Shown: positions 13,401 through 24,320 of the stretch, piece by piece
Layout of the letters: each line of letters starts with the position of its first letter
How positions within the stretch are numbered: the stretch's first letter is position 1
NCBI GenBank assembly: GCA_003991915.1
Contig: RQTK01000424.1
Coordinates: 281,921 to 345,920 of the forward strand
Origin: Elysia chlorotica
Lineage: Eukaryota; Mollusca; Gastropoda; Plakobranchidae
DNA: 64,000 nt
Reading direction: 5' to 3'
Notes under the pieces: generated by a model
What the model saw: only the letters and a program-made list of their open reading frames with translations
Told to the model about the DNA's origin: nothing
Database searches by the model: none
Program-made: the position numbers and the translations under genes

Positions 13401-14861
13401 TATTCATTATGTCAAAATAGTCTAGAATCAATAGGGGATTAGCAAAAATTTTATGTTTCAGTATACCTGATTCAGTTATGTGTGAAAAAAAGTGTTATAT
13501 GTGTTATACTTGTATACCTAGCATGCACATTTTATGTCAATAATACTTTGGTCGAGAAAAGGTAAGGGATGTGAGAGAAAAGAGAAAGTGCATTCACTTT
13601 TAGTATCTGGCTCGACACAGAGTATGGCTCAAAGTCATAGCCATAACAAGGGCTTGCCACAAGCTGTGGTGCACACACAAACCACCATCAAATCCAAGCC
13701 AACGTTGTTGTTTTTTCAATCAAAACCTTATTTATCTTATGGAAGAGGTCAAGAGAAGAGTTTTCAGATTCGGTTTAACCAAACTTAATGCTTTCTCTAC
13801 ACCTCCATAAAAATATGGTTTTTGGCTCTGTATACTAAGAGTTATGATTAAATGAATTGCAATGTGCTAGCACAGAACCCTTCTTTTCCATTCTGTCCTG
13901 ACTTATTGTGAGCTGCACTTGTTTATATTAAGTATATCACCATTTAAAAGGACTGACACTTACAGTGTATATATCATTTAGGGGAGAAGGGAATATAGAT
14001 CTATTCAAGTTTTCAAAAGATTTTACTCTGTGACATAATTTTAGACATTTTTTTTTTCAATATTTATGAAAGTGTTTAAGAAACTCACTGGTGGAGCTAG
14101 ATAACAAAGATGAAACATATCATGTTGAATGATTTTAAAGTGATTTTAAATGATTTTAAAGATTTTACAAATCCTATTTGATAGTATTATATAATAATAC
14201 TCTTGCCTCTGTCTTGTAATACCTGTCAGAGTTTAGTGTTGTAACCTGTCGTCGTTTTTTTCTGTAGTTAAATCATGCATGTCTGCGTGTTACAAGATAA
14301 TAAAATGTGAATTCCTGATTTCCTCATTACCACTAGAGTGAGAGTTGGGCAAGCTTACTTATTTCATGGGCCCACCTTGGGCCAGGGGTCCCTCGCTCCC
14401 TTATGTCTTATTTTGTATAATTTTACAAAGCCTTTTAAAGGGGGATAGCTTCTGGTGGGGGGTGAGCGGTCAGGGCCCCACTTTAAATTCGGCCGGCATC
14501 GTTTGTTGTTGCTATAATCTAAAACTCCTATCCATCAGTTAAAAGTCTAAGTGCTGAAGTAGATCAATTTATTCTAGATATTGTTTTGGGCGAGAAAATG
14601 CTGAGTGATATACTTTCTTTTTCATTGAAATCATAAAGCCAAAATTATTTTTTTTTATCTCTTTCCCCTGGTTTTGGGTTGTTCTTAATTAACTACTTTT
14701 GAATGTAGTGATAGTGGGTTTATAAGATGTAGCAATGATAATGATTGAAAAAAATTAATATATAATTTCTATTTAAATTAAGTATAATTTTTTTGTATGT
14801 TCCAGATATTGCCCGGGAGATGCTGATTCGTCTCAACATCAGCCTCTCACAGCCAAAATGA
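7835..14861 (+). CDS. NAA60: N-alpha-acetyltransferase 60 (NatF), 7-exon gene
   Basis: GNAT-family N-terminal acetyltransferase. The human enzyme sits on the Golgi and acetylates the lumen-opposed (cytosolic) N-termini of membrane proteins beginning with Met. Exons read by eye: 7835-7953, 9307-9436, 9659-9755, 10641-10875, 11137-11283, 12918-12934 (17-nt microexon, tentative) and 14806-14861. All phases join, giving about 266 aa (human 242). Blocks shared with human include RDWFPIEYPD, TQVAYILSLGVV, the acetyl-CoA loop RRNGIA (residues 111-116) and YLHVLSTNT. Tyr100 and His141 match human catalytic Tyr97 and His138. Exon 5 supplies the C-terminal helical part (DYLPQCGKMLRKLQPCALPR), which in human mediates membrane binding. 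The intron between exons 4 and 5 is AT-AC type. The ATG at 7835 was chosen because the second codon context and length fit the family; an in-frame ATG two codons later is the alternative. Skipping the microexon gives a different open C-terminus. Confidence 0.95.
8263..8402. repeat. Perfect 70-bp tandem duplication (2 copies)
   Basis: Units 8263-8332 and 8333-8402 appear identical. It lies in NAA60 intron 1. Identity of the copies suggests a recent duplication. Confidence 0.93.
10341..10409. repeat. (ATT)n array in NAA60 intron 3
   Basis: About 22 uninterrupted ATT units, 230 bp upstream of exon 4. Confidence 0.95.
10876..11136 (+). other. NAA60: U12-type AT-AC intron of NAA60 (261 bp)
   Basis: The exon ends at 10875 and the intron opens with ATATCCTT (10876-10883), the exact consensus of the U12 AT-AC donor. 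Near the far end is TTCCTTAAC (11120-11128), the exact U12 branch-point consensus, and the intron ends in AC (11135-11136), about 9-10 nt beyond the branch adenosine. Removing it joins CT to T as a Leu codon and gives PPWSLLDYLPQCGK, which lines up with human PPWTILDYIQHLGS. No GT-AG pair in the neighbourhood restores this frame; reading through hits a stop six codons later. Removal would use the minor spliceosome (U11/U12/U4atac/U6atac). Confidence 0.92.
12918..12934 (+). other. NAA60: Candidate 17-nt microexon of NAA60
   Basis: A strong donor (AAAG followed by GTAAGTATAT) at 12935 follows an acceptor after CACACAG. Including the 17 nt gives the C-terminal run GLVEMKDIAREMLIRL and stop at 14859. 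Skipping it and joining 11283 to 14806 reads GYCPGDADSSQHQ and stays open to a stop about 84 nt into the last exon. Both are open, so the microexon would switch the C-terminus. Confidence 0.45.
14340..14510. other. GC-rich island inside NAA60 intron 6
   Basis: In a strongly AT-rich intron this stretch has GGGCCC, GGGGTCCCTCGCTCCC and GGCCGGC motifs. It looks like a piece of a different repeat family, but I cannot name it and see no terminal repeats. Confidence 0.35.
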
Positions 14862-15447
14862 ATAAGCCCTCTTCATCTCTCGTGGTCTTCTGAAACTGAA
14901 AACTGAAACATTTTCTTCAGCATACTCAAAAAAATTCTTGTTTTTACAGTGACAGAACTCTTATTTCAGTATGCAATGAGTGTATGACATCATGAGCCTT
15001 TCGCTAAAAAAGACACGGGCAAGAAATTGTTGATGGTTGTGGTTCAGATTATTACAAGGGTTGCCCATAAATTGTTGATATTTCTTTGTGTGGAATGACG
15101 GAGTTAATCTACTGCTCTCTGTTAAGCACTATTTAAAAAATAAGAGAGAGAGAGAAAATGTGTTCACTTGGATCTAGTCTCTCGTCATTTTGATTTAAAA
15201 AAAATTATCTCAAAGCTTTATTATGTGTTACATTACTATTATCATTTTTACAAACATTAAGAACTAGTTTGATTGTTTACTTAATATAAATATATTCCAC
15301 TGTGATGTTGGGTTTATATATATATATCTTATTCTGATTCGGATGATATACATCTTTTTTGCTAATTGTATATGATGATGATGTTGTTGTTTTTTTTGTT
15401 CATTAAGTTTGTCTGTTGCTCATGGGAGCAAGATCAAAGCTGTACCT

Positions 15448-15908
15448 TGAGAACTTAGTGTGGTTAATCACTCCGTATTCATTCTGTCTATTCCGTACTT
15501 AGAACACAAGTGTGGTTAATCACTCTGTATTCATTCTGTCTATTCCGTACTTAGAACACAAGTGTGGTTAATCACTCTGTATTCATTCTGTCTATTCCGT
15601 ACTTAGAACACAAGTGTGGTTAATCACTCTGTATTCATTCTGTCTATTCCTTACTTAGAACACAAGTGTGGTTAATCACTCTGTATTCATTCTGTCTATT
15701 CCTTACTTAGAACACAAGTGTGGTTAATCACTCCGTATTCATTCTGTCTATTCCGTACTTAGAACACAAGTGTGGTTAATCACTCCGTATTCATTCTGTC
15801 TATTCCGTACTTAGAACACAAGTGTGGTTAATCACTCCGTATTCATTCTGTCTATTCCGTACTTAGAACACAAGTGTGGTTAATCACTCCGTATTCATTC
15901 TGTCTATT
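15448..15908. repeat. 52-bp minisatellite, about 9 copies
   Basis: Repeats start every 52 bp (the shared TGGTTAATCAC string lies at 15461, 15513, 15565 and so on to 15877). Units differ mainly at two C/T sites (ACTCCG or ACTCTG; TTCCGTAC or TTCCTTAC), and the variants cluster: CTG-type units in the first half, CCG-type in the second, the TTCCTTAC variant in the middle. It lies 0.6 kb after the NAA60 stop and before the first AATAAA (16031), so it is probably in the 3' UTR. Confidence 0.95.
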
Positions 15909-16030
15909 GCATCTGCTTTTTACACTTTAATTGTATAAGAAAAATATAAAGTCTTTGCAACTACAAGAATCGACACAACTCAATTTCTCATGAGCAAAAC
16001 TCCGCAACTCTGCTGCTTTCACTTTTGTGT

Positions 16031-16036
16031 AATAAA
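16031..16036 (+). terminator. First AATAAA downstream of NAA60
   Basis: First canonical polyadenylation hexamer after the NAA60 stop codon (about 1.17 kb downstream). Use is inferred from position only. Confidence 0.4.
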
Positions 16037-16079
16037 ATTTGATCCCCCCCCCCCACACACACACATTTTCACATCATGA

Positions 16080-19000
16080 GCAAATACAAAGATATCACCA
16101 TGAAGTTAAGTATTGTTTTTTTTTTGTCAGTTTAGATTTTTTCTTGTACAATGAGAAAAAATAATGTGCAGTAAATATTGCTTTTACATCTTTGTATATC
16201 TTTTTTTACTCCAATTTTGGGATTAAATTAATATTTATTTGTCATCATAATCGTTTAAAATGTGCTTTAAATCTTGTGGATATGATCAATATTGGCTTTT
16301 TATTTACCATTATTAAGTTTGAATTAATGGGTTGTGAAATGAAAAGATTTCAACTATGAGATCTCATCAGTCTCATTATGTATATCCTACATTTTTATTC
16401 TATTTATATATCTTTTTTAACATTTCATATAAGTTATATCTCAAAAGACATTCTCATTAGATAGCAATCTACAAAATCAGGTTGTTTTTGAGTGGTATCG
16501 GATAGGTAGACCATCTAATCAAAAAGCTGAAGGTTAGAAATCCACTCCATACACCATGTTTTTTTTCCTACTGGTGAGATTGATGTCAGTAGAATGTGAT
16601 AATCAAAGTTCGGGGTATCCAACTCTGTGAGACATTATACTATGATATCTTCACTTTCTCAGACCAAAGAGTGATGTCATGTTCTATTTAGAAGCAATTC
16701 TGCAAGTTAAATTGCAAACGTAGGTCTTATTATTTGATTTTTTTTACATTGTTGATATTATGTGTGCAGCTTTTGAATTGTGGTTCACTCTTTGAAAAGT
16801 ATAATTTAAACAAGTTATTGTTAAGTACATGTGTTCTTCTTTTTTCAAATGTAATTAGCACCTCCCAACATTTCTATATTGTTCCCTCATTCTTTGATAG
16901 TTGTAAACGAAATTAATGATGAAATATAAAGGGAAATATACGAAATTTAATGTTTTGTTTTGGGATTTTTTTGTTCCGATTCCAGATCATATTAATGTAA
17001 AATAATATAAATATCTTGCAAAAAAGGTGAAAAAAATTACAATTTTTAAAGAAAAGTTCCAATATTAGCCAAATTTATTATAGTCCTAGCAAAACGTAAA
17101 TTAATCGTAAAAAAAAGAAAGAAAGGGTGTGTGATGATAACCTTCATATTATTCTATGTTTTGAACATTCCTCCTGGTAATTACTAATACTATACAGCTC
17201 TTCGATCACTATTTCTATAATTTCACAGGAGATTTCTTAACGCTTTTTATTCACTGAACAAACATTTTCTTTATCATTGAGTTCACTATTCAAACAATTT
17301 TTCTTCCTAGTGCCATTTTCAAGCAGTCTTAATCATAAGCCATATTATTTGCTTTCATCTGCCTGTGCTTAAAAAGACTCATTTTGTTTTGCTTTCTAAT
17401 TTTAAAGCAATCCTTTGATCACTTTTTTATGATTAACAGCAGATTCAGCGTAATTTCTAGATGCTCATCAATACAATTTTATATGTATCACTAAACCCAG
17501 TATTGCTTTAGAGATTAATTAATGTACATTATAGAGAGTAAAAACTAGACACAGATATTTCTTGCTTTATACTCGGCGAAGCTATCTTGGTACAGTTTGG
17601 CAAGGAACACTGTAATATCATTGAAAATACTGTAGAGAAAGGAAAATTGTGTATTTTCTTTTTTCTATTTTTTGTCATTTTCTTTTTTTTAAATGTATAT
17701 ATACCTGTTCAACATATAGAAATTTGGTACAGGTTGGTATAATTTGTGAAATAAGTTGTGCGTAGTTGAGGATGATAATTGTTTTTATTTTTGGTGATGC
17801 TTGTCAACCTTGATATTTTCTTTGCTTTTCTTGTTCATAGAACTATCATTGCTTGCATTGAAGTCATCTGGAGATATATGAAAAAAACGTATTTAGAAGA
17901 CAACAAATACTCTCAAAGCAGACAAGTGATCATCAAATTAAAGATTTATTCATTTTCTTATGCATGTTAATCTTGTTTTATCAACAGCTGTGGATAATAA
18001 CAATGGTAAAAAAAAACAACATCCAAAACAACTACAAGTACAGCTATAGTAAAAGTGTGATGGATAGCATATTGCCTATCTAATTTGGTTGTGAAATCCT
18101 ATAGAAATATGTTTGTAACAGACTCTTACATTATTTGTTTAAAAAAAAATTGAATGGGTTTTTTGTAAATGGGTAAGTGTACTCTCTTTATATGTATTAT
18201 GTATTATGTGGCCTTGATGGTTAGTACATTGGTCCTTAGATGGAGGTAAAAACAAGTTCAAATAACTCATCCTATCTATGTTTTCATTTCTTGTTCTTGG
18301 TTATTAGACTCTCACCCTGGGATTGATAGAGACAGAATTGAACAGCCACTTTTCTCTTTTGCAGTCCTTAAGGTACAGATACATCATGCATTGCCCTTGA
18401 ACAAGAAGTTTTGCATTGGTTTACAAGCTATTATAACTTGTTCAATGTGGTTTTCCTAATGTACTCTGGTGTTGATAGGTTTAAAAAAAAAAATAGGTAC
18501 GACAAAAAATAATCGATACTTTTTCTTCATTTGGAACCTGTTTGTTGTATATGCATGGTTGTGAAAAAGAAAATGACTATTTCAAGATGATGATGATGAT
18601 AATAGTAATAATAATAGTAAATACAACAATAATAAATATGAATACAATAATAATCGTTTTGAAAGCAATAAATCTGCGTGCGATTTTCTAGTCAAGTGAT
18701 ATGCAATTCATCTAATGTAAAGCTGCTTAGAATTTATATGCCTGTTTTCTTTTATTTGTCTGATAATACAAGAATCAGGGTTATGACTTTAATGAAATTT
18801 GTATCCTTTTCTTACATATTATTCACTTAACTTTTTTTATTTTGTATTTTGAGACTTATAATTATATATGAAAAACATTTGCGTTATTTTATGATTGGTC
18901 TTGAAAGCTTGAAAGATGAAAAAAAATGATTTTGGTTGCCATATACATAATTTTTTTAAATTTATCGGTATGAACAGTTTAGAGTTCTGCTCATATATAA

Positions 19001-22000
19001 GTAAACTTAGAAATGAAAAAAAAAGAAATATACAATTATACAACTACTTTTTGTGTGTGTTAAATTTCAATAATTGAAAGAAACATTTAACTGATGCTGT
19101 ATTCCGATTTCCATAGTTCATGTGTAAATTCAATCACCAAGTTTCCTTGTAAATTCAATATCACAAACATCATAATGTCAGTATTAAAAAATTCAGCTCA
19201 GTTCTCTATTAACGTAGCTAAAACATTCTCTATAACCAATTATACCTGGCTATTTTTTAGGGTAATTAAAATCCTACCCACATTACAGGATGAAAATAAT
19301 ATGAAATGCATGGGTGGGAGAGAAAAATGTAAAAAAGCCTGCAGAACAAGTGAATTTTGGTAAATTTACTGGAAAAGCCTGCAAACCGTCGCAGGTCGTT
19401 TTTTTTTACTAGGTGCATCGTATCCCTGTAGGCCTGCTTTTTTATTCAGATTCATTAAAACAACTATAAAGAGAACATTGGAAATCCTAATTGAACCGAT
19501 CATTGCACTTTTGCAAGCTAAATAATGTTCGGGACAGGCAAAATTCTGGAAAAGTGTTTTTAATTTTATGAGGATTTGAAACTTGACATACTTTAAAAAA
19601 AAATAGTCCAATTGCTTGTGACAAACTCTGTACCAAAAGTATTGTTAATGTGAATATAGGCCTAATAGGCTATACATAAATATAAACTAAGCCTAGGGAA
19701 AAATAAACCCATTTAAGTCGTATTGGTATATCGTCAACTTTGATGTCAGATTTTTGTTAGAACAGGTCATAGAATACCTGAGGATATTCAGTTTTCTTTT
19801 CCTTCAATAGATTGAAATTAGTTATTCTTCAATGTCTTGTATGATTAAGAAATTTAAGTTAAACTTAAAGCCATCAATATTCATTCAAATGATCGAGTAA
19901 TCTTTTCTTCTTGTCAAAATACAGGCTACTTTCACTTTCGATTTCAGTTTCTCCATGACTGTGAATGGTGCATTGAATTTTAACGTAAAGGGTTCAATGA
20001 ACCGTGTCCTTCTTTGTTACAAATAGTAGGCTAATCTACTTAGAGAACTTCAAAACAAAAAATAAGGAAACGAAAAAAAATCACTTTGGAGTAGTAGTCA
20101 AGAAGAGAACAAAATGTTCCTCTCAAATACATCGGCCACAAAGAGACCACAAGCGTATGTGTATCGGAGATACAGAAGTGCCAGATGTCTTTCAGTTGCC
20201 ATGTCATCAAACAACAAGAAAGGCAACCTTTGATACAGATCGGTGGCTTCTGTACCCCTTACCTCCGATTATTGAGAGCATAAAAGCGCCTCTCTCTAAA
20301 ATCTGAGGCGGAGTCACTCCTTTCGAGTTATCCCATTGCTTGCATGTGAGTGTAAAGTGCACATCCCTATGTACTGATCACAAGCACCAGTGACATAGTC
20401 AGGTCATAGACCACAGGAACATGAAGCACCGTGACTGGTTGATCAGTGAAAATAGATGGCTACCAAAGACACTCGACTGTAATAGTAATCTCAACATTCA
20501 TCAATGCACAGTTTTGCCTTGTTGATCTGGTACTTGCGCTATTTAATGCAACTCAGAAAAGAAAATAGTTTTATCTGGACACCCATAAGAAAATGTAATT
20601 ATCAATATACATTTAAATAACTAACAAAACTAATACTAGTCTAATAGTATTGTATGGGTAATTTTAACATCGATAGCTCTTGGTCAATGCTACCACCCCA
20701 GTTTTTTTTTTCTAAGTGACAACATGTACCGAGCATTTATGAGAAGCAGGCGAGCGGTCTGGTGAAATCTCTATAGGCCGGCATGCCAGCTGTAGCCGGC
20801 ACTCTCCCACCCATGGGAATGTATAGAGATTGTATCAGAGCAAAGTCACCAACTTTACCATAAAAAAGTGTTGGGAATTTAATATGCAAATGCTTGGCTG
20901 GCACATTTGTAATTTGGTGAACTACAAGTTTCAGCTTAAATTTTAAAGTGTCGATCTCACAATTTTTTGTTTTAGCTTAGAAATTCTGCAAAAAAACGTG
21001 TAAAAAGTGAAACTTTGCAGCCAATTTTTCTTTTTTGAAAAGATGCTTGCTTCAGGAAAACCTCAAAAATATTTTTAAAAATGTGTAGAAAAGTTGGAAA
21101 ATTATAGTTATGTGTAAAAGCGTATATTATAGAAATGTCTTGATATCTCAATCGAAGAGGTTTTTTTAAGGATTTCATTGTTTATCTTATTTTGATCAAT
21201 TACTTCACATGATTGTGATCAAACCCTATACATGTATTCATTTGAAAGTTAGCTCCACTGTAGGGTCTACTACTTTTCTTTAATGTATATCACAAGTATC
21301 AGCACCATACTAAGTCAATTACTGGTGTGTGATACATTGTTAAAATGATTTTTTTAAAAAACATTGATTTTTATGTTTTCTTAAACAATTTTAGATCTAG
21401 ACTGTATCAGTCTTATACTCCTAACATATGTTTCTTTTTTTATTTCAACTATATTGGATTCAATGTCTCTTCGTTTATAACTTCTAGCCAACAAATTGCC
21501 TGTATGGTAGTCATGGTTCTTTTTTTCATAAGAAAGTGACATGGATTGATACTTAAAAAATTTTTTCTTATGTTTGAAAAACGTTTTCTCTGCTTTTTTG
21601 AACATTCTATATCTAAAACAGGACATTTTATACAATAAGTAGAGGAAATTATGTTTAAAGTTTTCTGGTAATCTGAAACAACTAGGAATAATAGTAATTT
21701 AAAATAAGAAAACATGCACATTTTGTGACAAGTAACACTTTTTTTAATGCATAGTATGATACTACATGTTTATTCAATCAGCTGTAACATTCATAAATGT
21801 TACTTTATTAATAGAAGATTGAATTGCCCATTTTTCTTCGAATATTATTTCATTTTTTATGAGTTGATGTACTGTAAACTTGAATTGTGATAAAGTGCCA
21901 AAGTCTTTGGTCTTATAATATATAGGCAATACAAGTTTCTTTTTTTACTTCTCACGCTATCATTACTATCAATCAGTGATTCATTATTCTAATATTTTTT

Positions 22001-24179
22001 TTTACTATTGCATGTATTTTTTTTAAAGTTGTTTATTTACTACTGTCATCAAAAATAGTTAAGAAGACTATCTACTTTTCTTCTAATCTATGTCTGGTTA
22101 TGATAAAAAGATGCTGATAGGTATCTTTCACTTTCGTCTAAAATGTATGTAACTGTTCATTATAATAACGATACAAGGGCCTAGAATTTTTGCGACATGC
22201 CAATGATCTAGCTAGATCAGTTCAAATTTTTGTGTGTTGCCTTTGATGAATGCGACACCTTGAATGATGCAACAGAAATAATTATGTAAAATAATTTTAT
22301 CTGTATTGCATTGCACACCAGATGACTGTAGCTTTATAAATAGTTTTATGATTCAATTAAATTGTGCTGAACGTCCTACAAGACGCATTAAAAGAACATT
22401 TAATGTAGCCACACAGTTACCAAGTACACTCACCAGTGTTCCTGTACCTGTTTTTAAAAAGTTAGTATTGCTTTTACCACTTACATTGTACTTGTAGGGG
22501 ATAATCACAATTGGCCAAATGTATTTGTTGGGATTTGTTCCCCGCTGTTTGAGTCATTGTTTCAATGTTTGTGTACGTGACTGGCTGTGGCTGTGACAAA
22601 AGTCCTGGTATCCCCACCCTCTCTCTCTCTCTCTCTCTCTGGGTACATAAACTAGTCTGGTGTCAATCTTGAGACCAGTCCGCAATATAGCCTAGTTTCT
22701 GACTTAAAGAAACCAACCAACAACAACCTGCTTTATTCTAGCAGGTATAATGCTTAAAAAACAAGACAAAAAACCCCAGCAAAAAGCAGCTGCATTGCAT
22801 TAAAAATTGATTTGAGTTTGGATTTCTACCATCTCAAGCCCTGTTCACATTGATCATTCAAATTATAATCTCTTAAGTCAATGTAAATTCATGGGAAAGA
22901 TCAATTCATCTTTTTATCTTCATGCTGTTGTGTTGTAATATGTTGGTTTTATGTACTACAAGAAGTAAAAATCAAGATTTCAAAATATTGTAATTATACA
23001 AAAATGATGGTGAAAGCATGGTTTTTGTTGTGTACCTAAAGTGGGGATAAAATTTTCTATTGTGATTCGCCATTACAAAATAATCAATTCTGTTTGATCT
23101 ACACTGAAAAACTTGTCTTTTAAAATATTATATATGTTCTGTGCTAAGTGAAAATACCTAGAATCATATATATCATTTTGCAATCACATTGTATGGATTT
23201 TTTGTTTTAAATCTACAAGGGTGTGTATGAGCGTATAAAACTGATAGTACACTTTATATACATACATGTACATGTACTTTTTTTTATGTGATCATATGAG
23301 TGTTACTGAAATAAATATGTTTCACACAGCTCATTTGTTCATTATCTATATTCTAATTATTAATTTATTTTTGTGATCGCTAAACCGCTTCTTTATGGAC
23401 TATTTTTTATGTAGTTGACTAGATTCTCATTATTAACTTTAAATGTATGACTTTGAGAATTAGCCATTGGGCTACAGATACGTGTGAAATGATACCTTCT
23501 TTGTTGTCATGTTGCTGTATCTACAATCTAGTTAGGCGTAGAGGAAAGTTATTGCAAGCAGAACCCTTAAAAATTGTTTTAATGTATGTGTCAGTACAAC
23601 TTAAGTATTATATGAATAATAATCATCATCAATATGGTGCTTAGCAATGAATGCCATGTAAAAATGAAATGACTCCTCCTAGATTTCATACATGATTGAT
23701 GCATTTTCACTTCCCGCAAAAGATTTTAACATAAGATTCAGAAGATAAAGAAAAAAAATTTTTTTTATTATCTTTATACAGTAATCGTATGACATAATAT
23801 TATCAACAAATAGTTTCAAGTACCTCTATGACTCCTTTTAATTTAATTAATAAGTCTGCACACACACAAAAATCAACAAAACAACATGTAACAGCATTAT
23901 GCACCTGAAACTGTCAATTGACAGGGCAGGACTTAATGTGTCAAAACTTATGTTAAAACAAAAATGGTACATTTTCATTACATGCAAATCAAGTTTGCAT
24001 TATATCAGTGCTATCTTGATTTGTCAGAAGCACTAATAGAGTTCAGATTGAAGCTGTGAAATAATTTCTCGCCCCTAGTATCAAGATTACTCGAATGTAA
24101 TCGCACTGATCCAACCCACCCTCTGCAACCAAAAATGCATGTGTCTTGATATTTGTTGTTCAATGCTCACTCTTCAATG
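16080..24179. other. AT-rich spacer between NAA60 and REXO5
   Basis: The two genes converge here. I find no supported exon. A faint tRNA-like SINE head may lie at about 18210-18280 (A-box-like TGGCCTTGATGGTTAGTAC, weak B box). A less AT-rich patch at about 20090-20310 holds an anonymous 100-codon plus-strand frame. At 20765-20835 there are short inverted arms (AATCTCTATA) around GCCGGC-rich sequence. The distal 3' UTR of REXO5 may enter from the right. Confidence 0.4.
22550..22735 (+). mobile_element. Diverged SINE body/tail with (CT)n expansion
   Basis: Matches the body of the SINE at 27208-27457: a GTGACTGGCTG block, CCTGGTATCCCCACC, then the CAATATAGCCTA block. A short (CT)n run sits where intact copies have TGTCTCGTG. 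It is old, has lost its head, and is less similar than other copies. Confidence 0.6.
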
Positions 24180-24320
24180 CTAGGTAGTTTTCATAAATGT
24201 AGCTATATTGTGCGCTGAATTTTCTGCCAATCGTCCCTTAAGGACCACTACTACAAGAGCATTGGCAGGGATCTTCTTGAGCACACTGTTAAGTCTCCTG
24301 TCTATTTTCCGCATTGATCG
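24180..24320 (-). other. REXO5: REXO5 last exon, distal copy (14b)
   Basis: The acceptor TTTTTGTCTACAG precedes CGATCAATGCGG. The frame continues in phase from exon 13 (RSMRKIDRRLNSVLKK), and the protein ends IATFMKTT. The first 126 nt appear identical to the proximal copy; only the last codons differ, because the duplication breakpoint lies inside the exon. This copy keeps the flank outside the duplicated segment, so it is probably the ancestral end. An AATAAA on this strand lies at about 23768-23763. Confidence 0.75.

Noticed and set aside
15448-15908. CRISPR-like array
   Set aside because: Whole 52-bp units repeat without unique spacers, in an animal genome; this is a minisatellite.
20004-20306. 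100-codon plus-strand frame
   Set aside because: Its second half looks mildly protein-like, but it has no known motif, no splice context and starts in AT-rich spacer.
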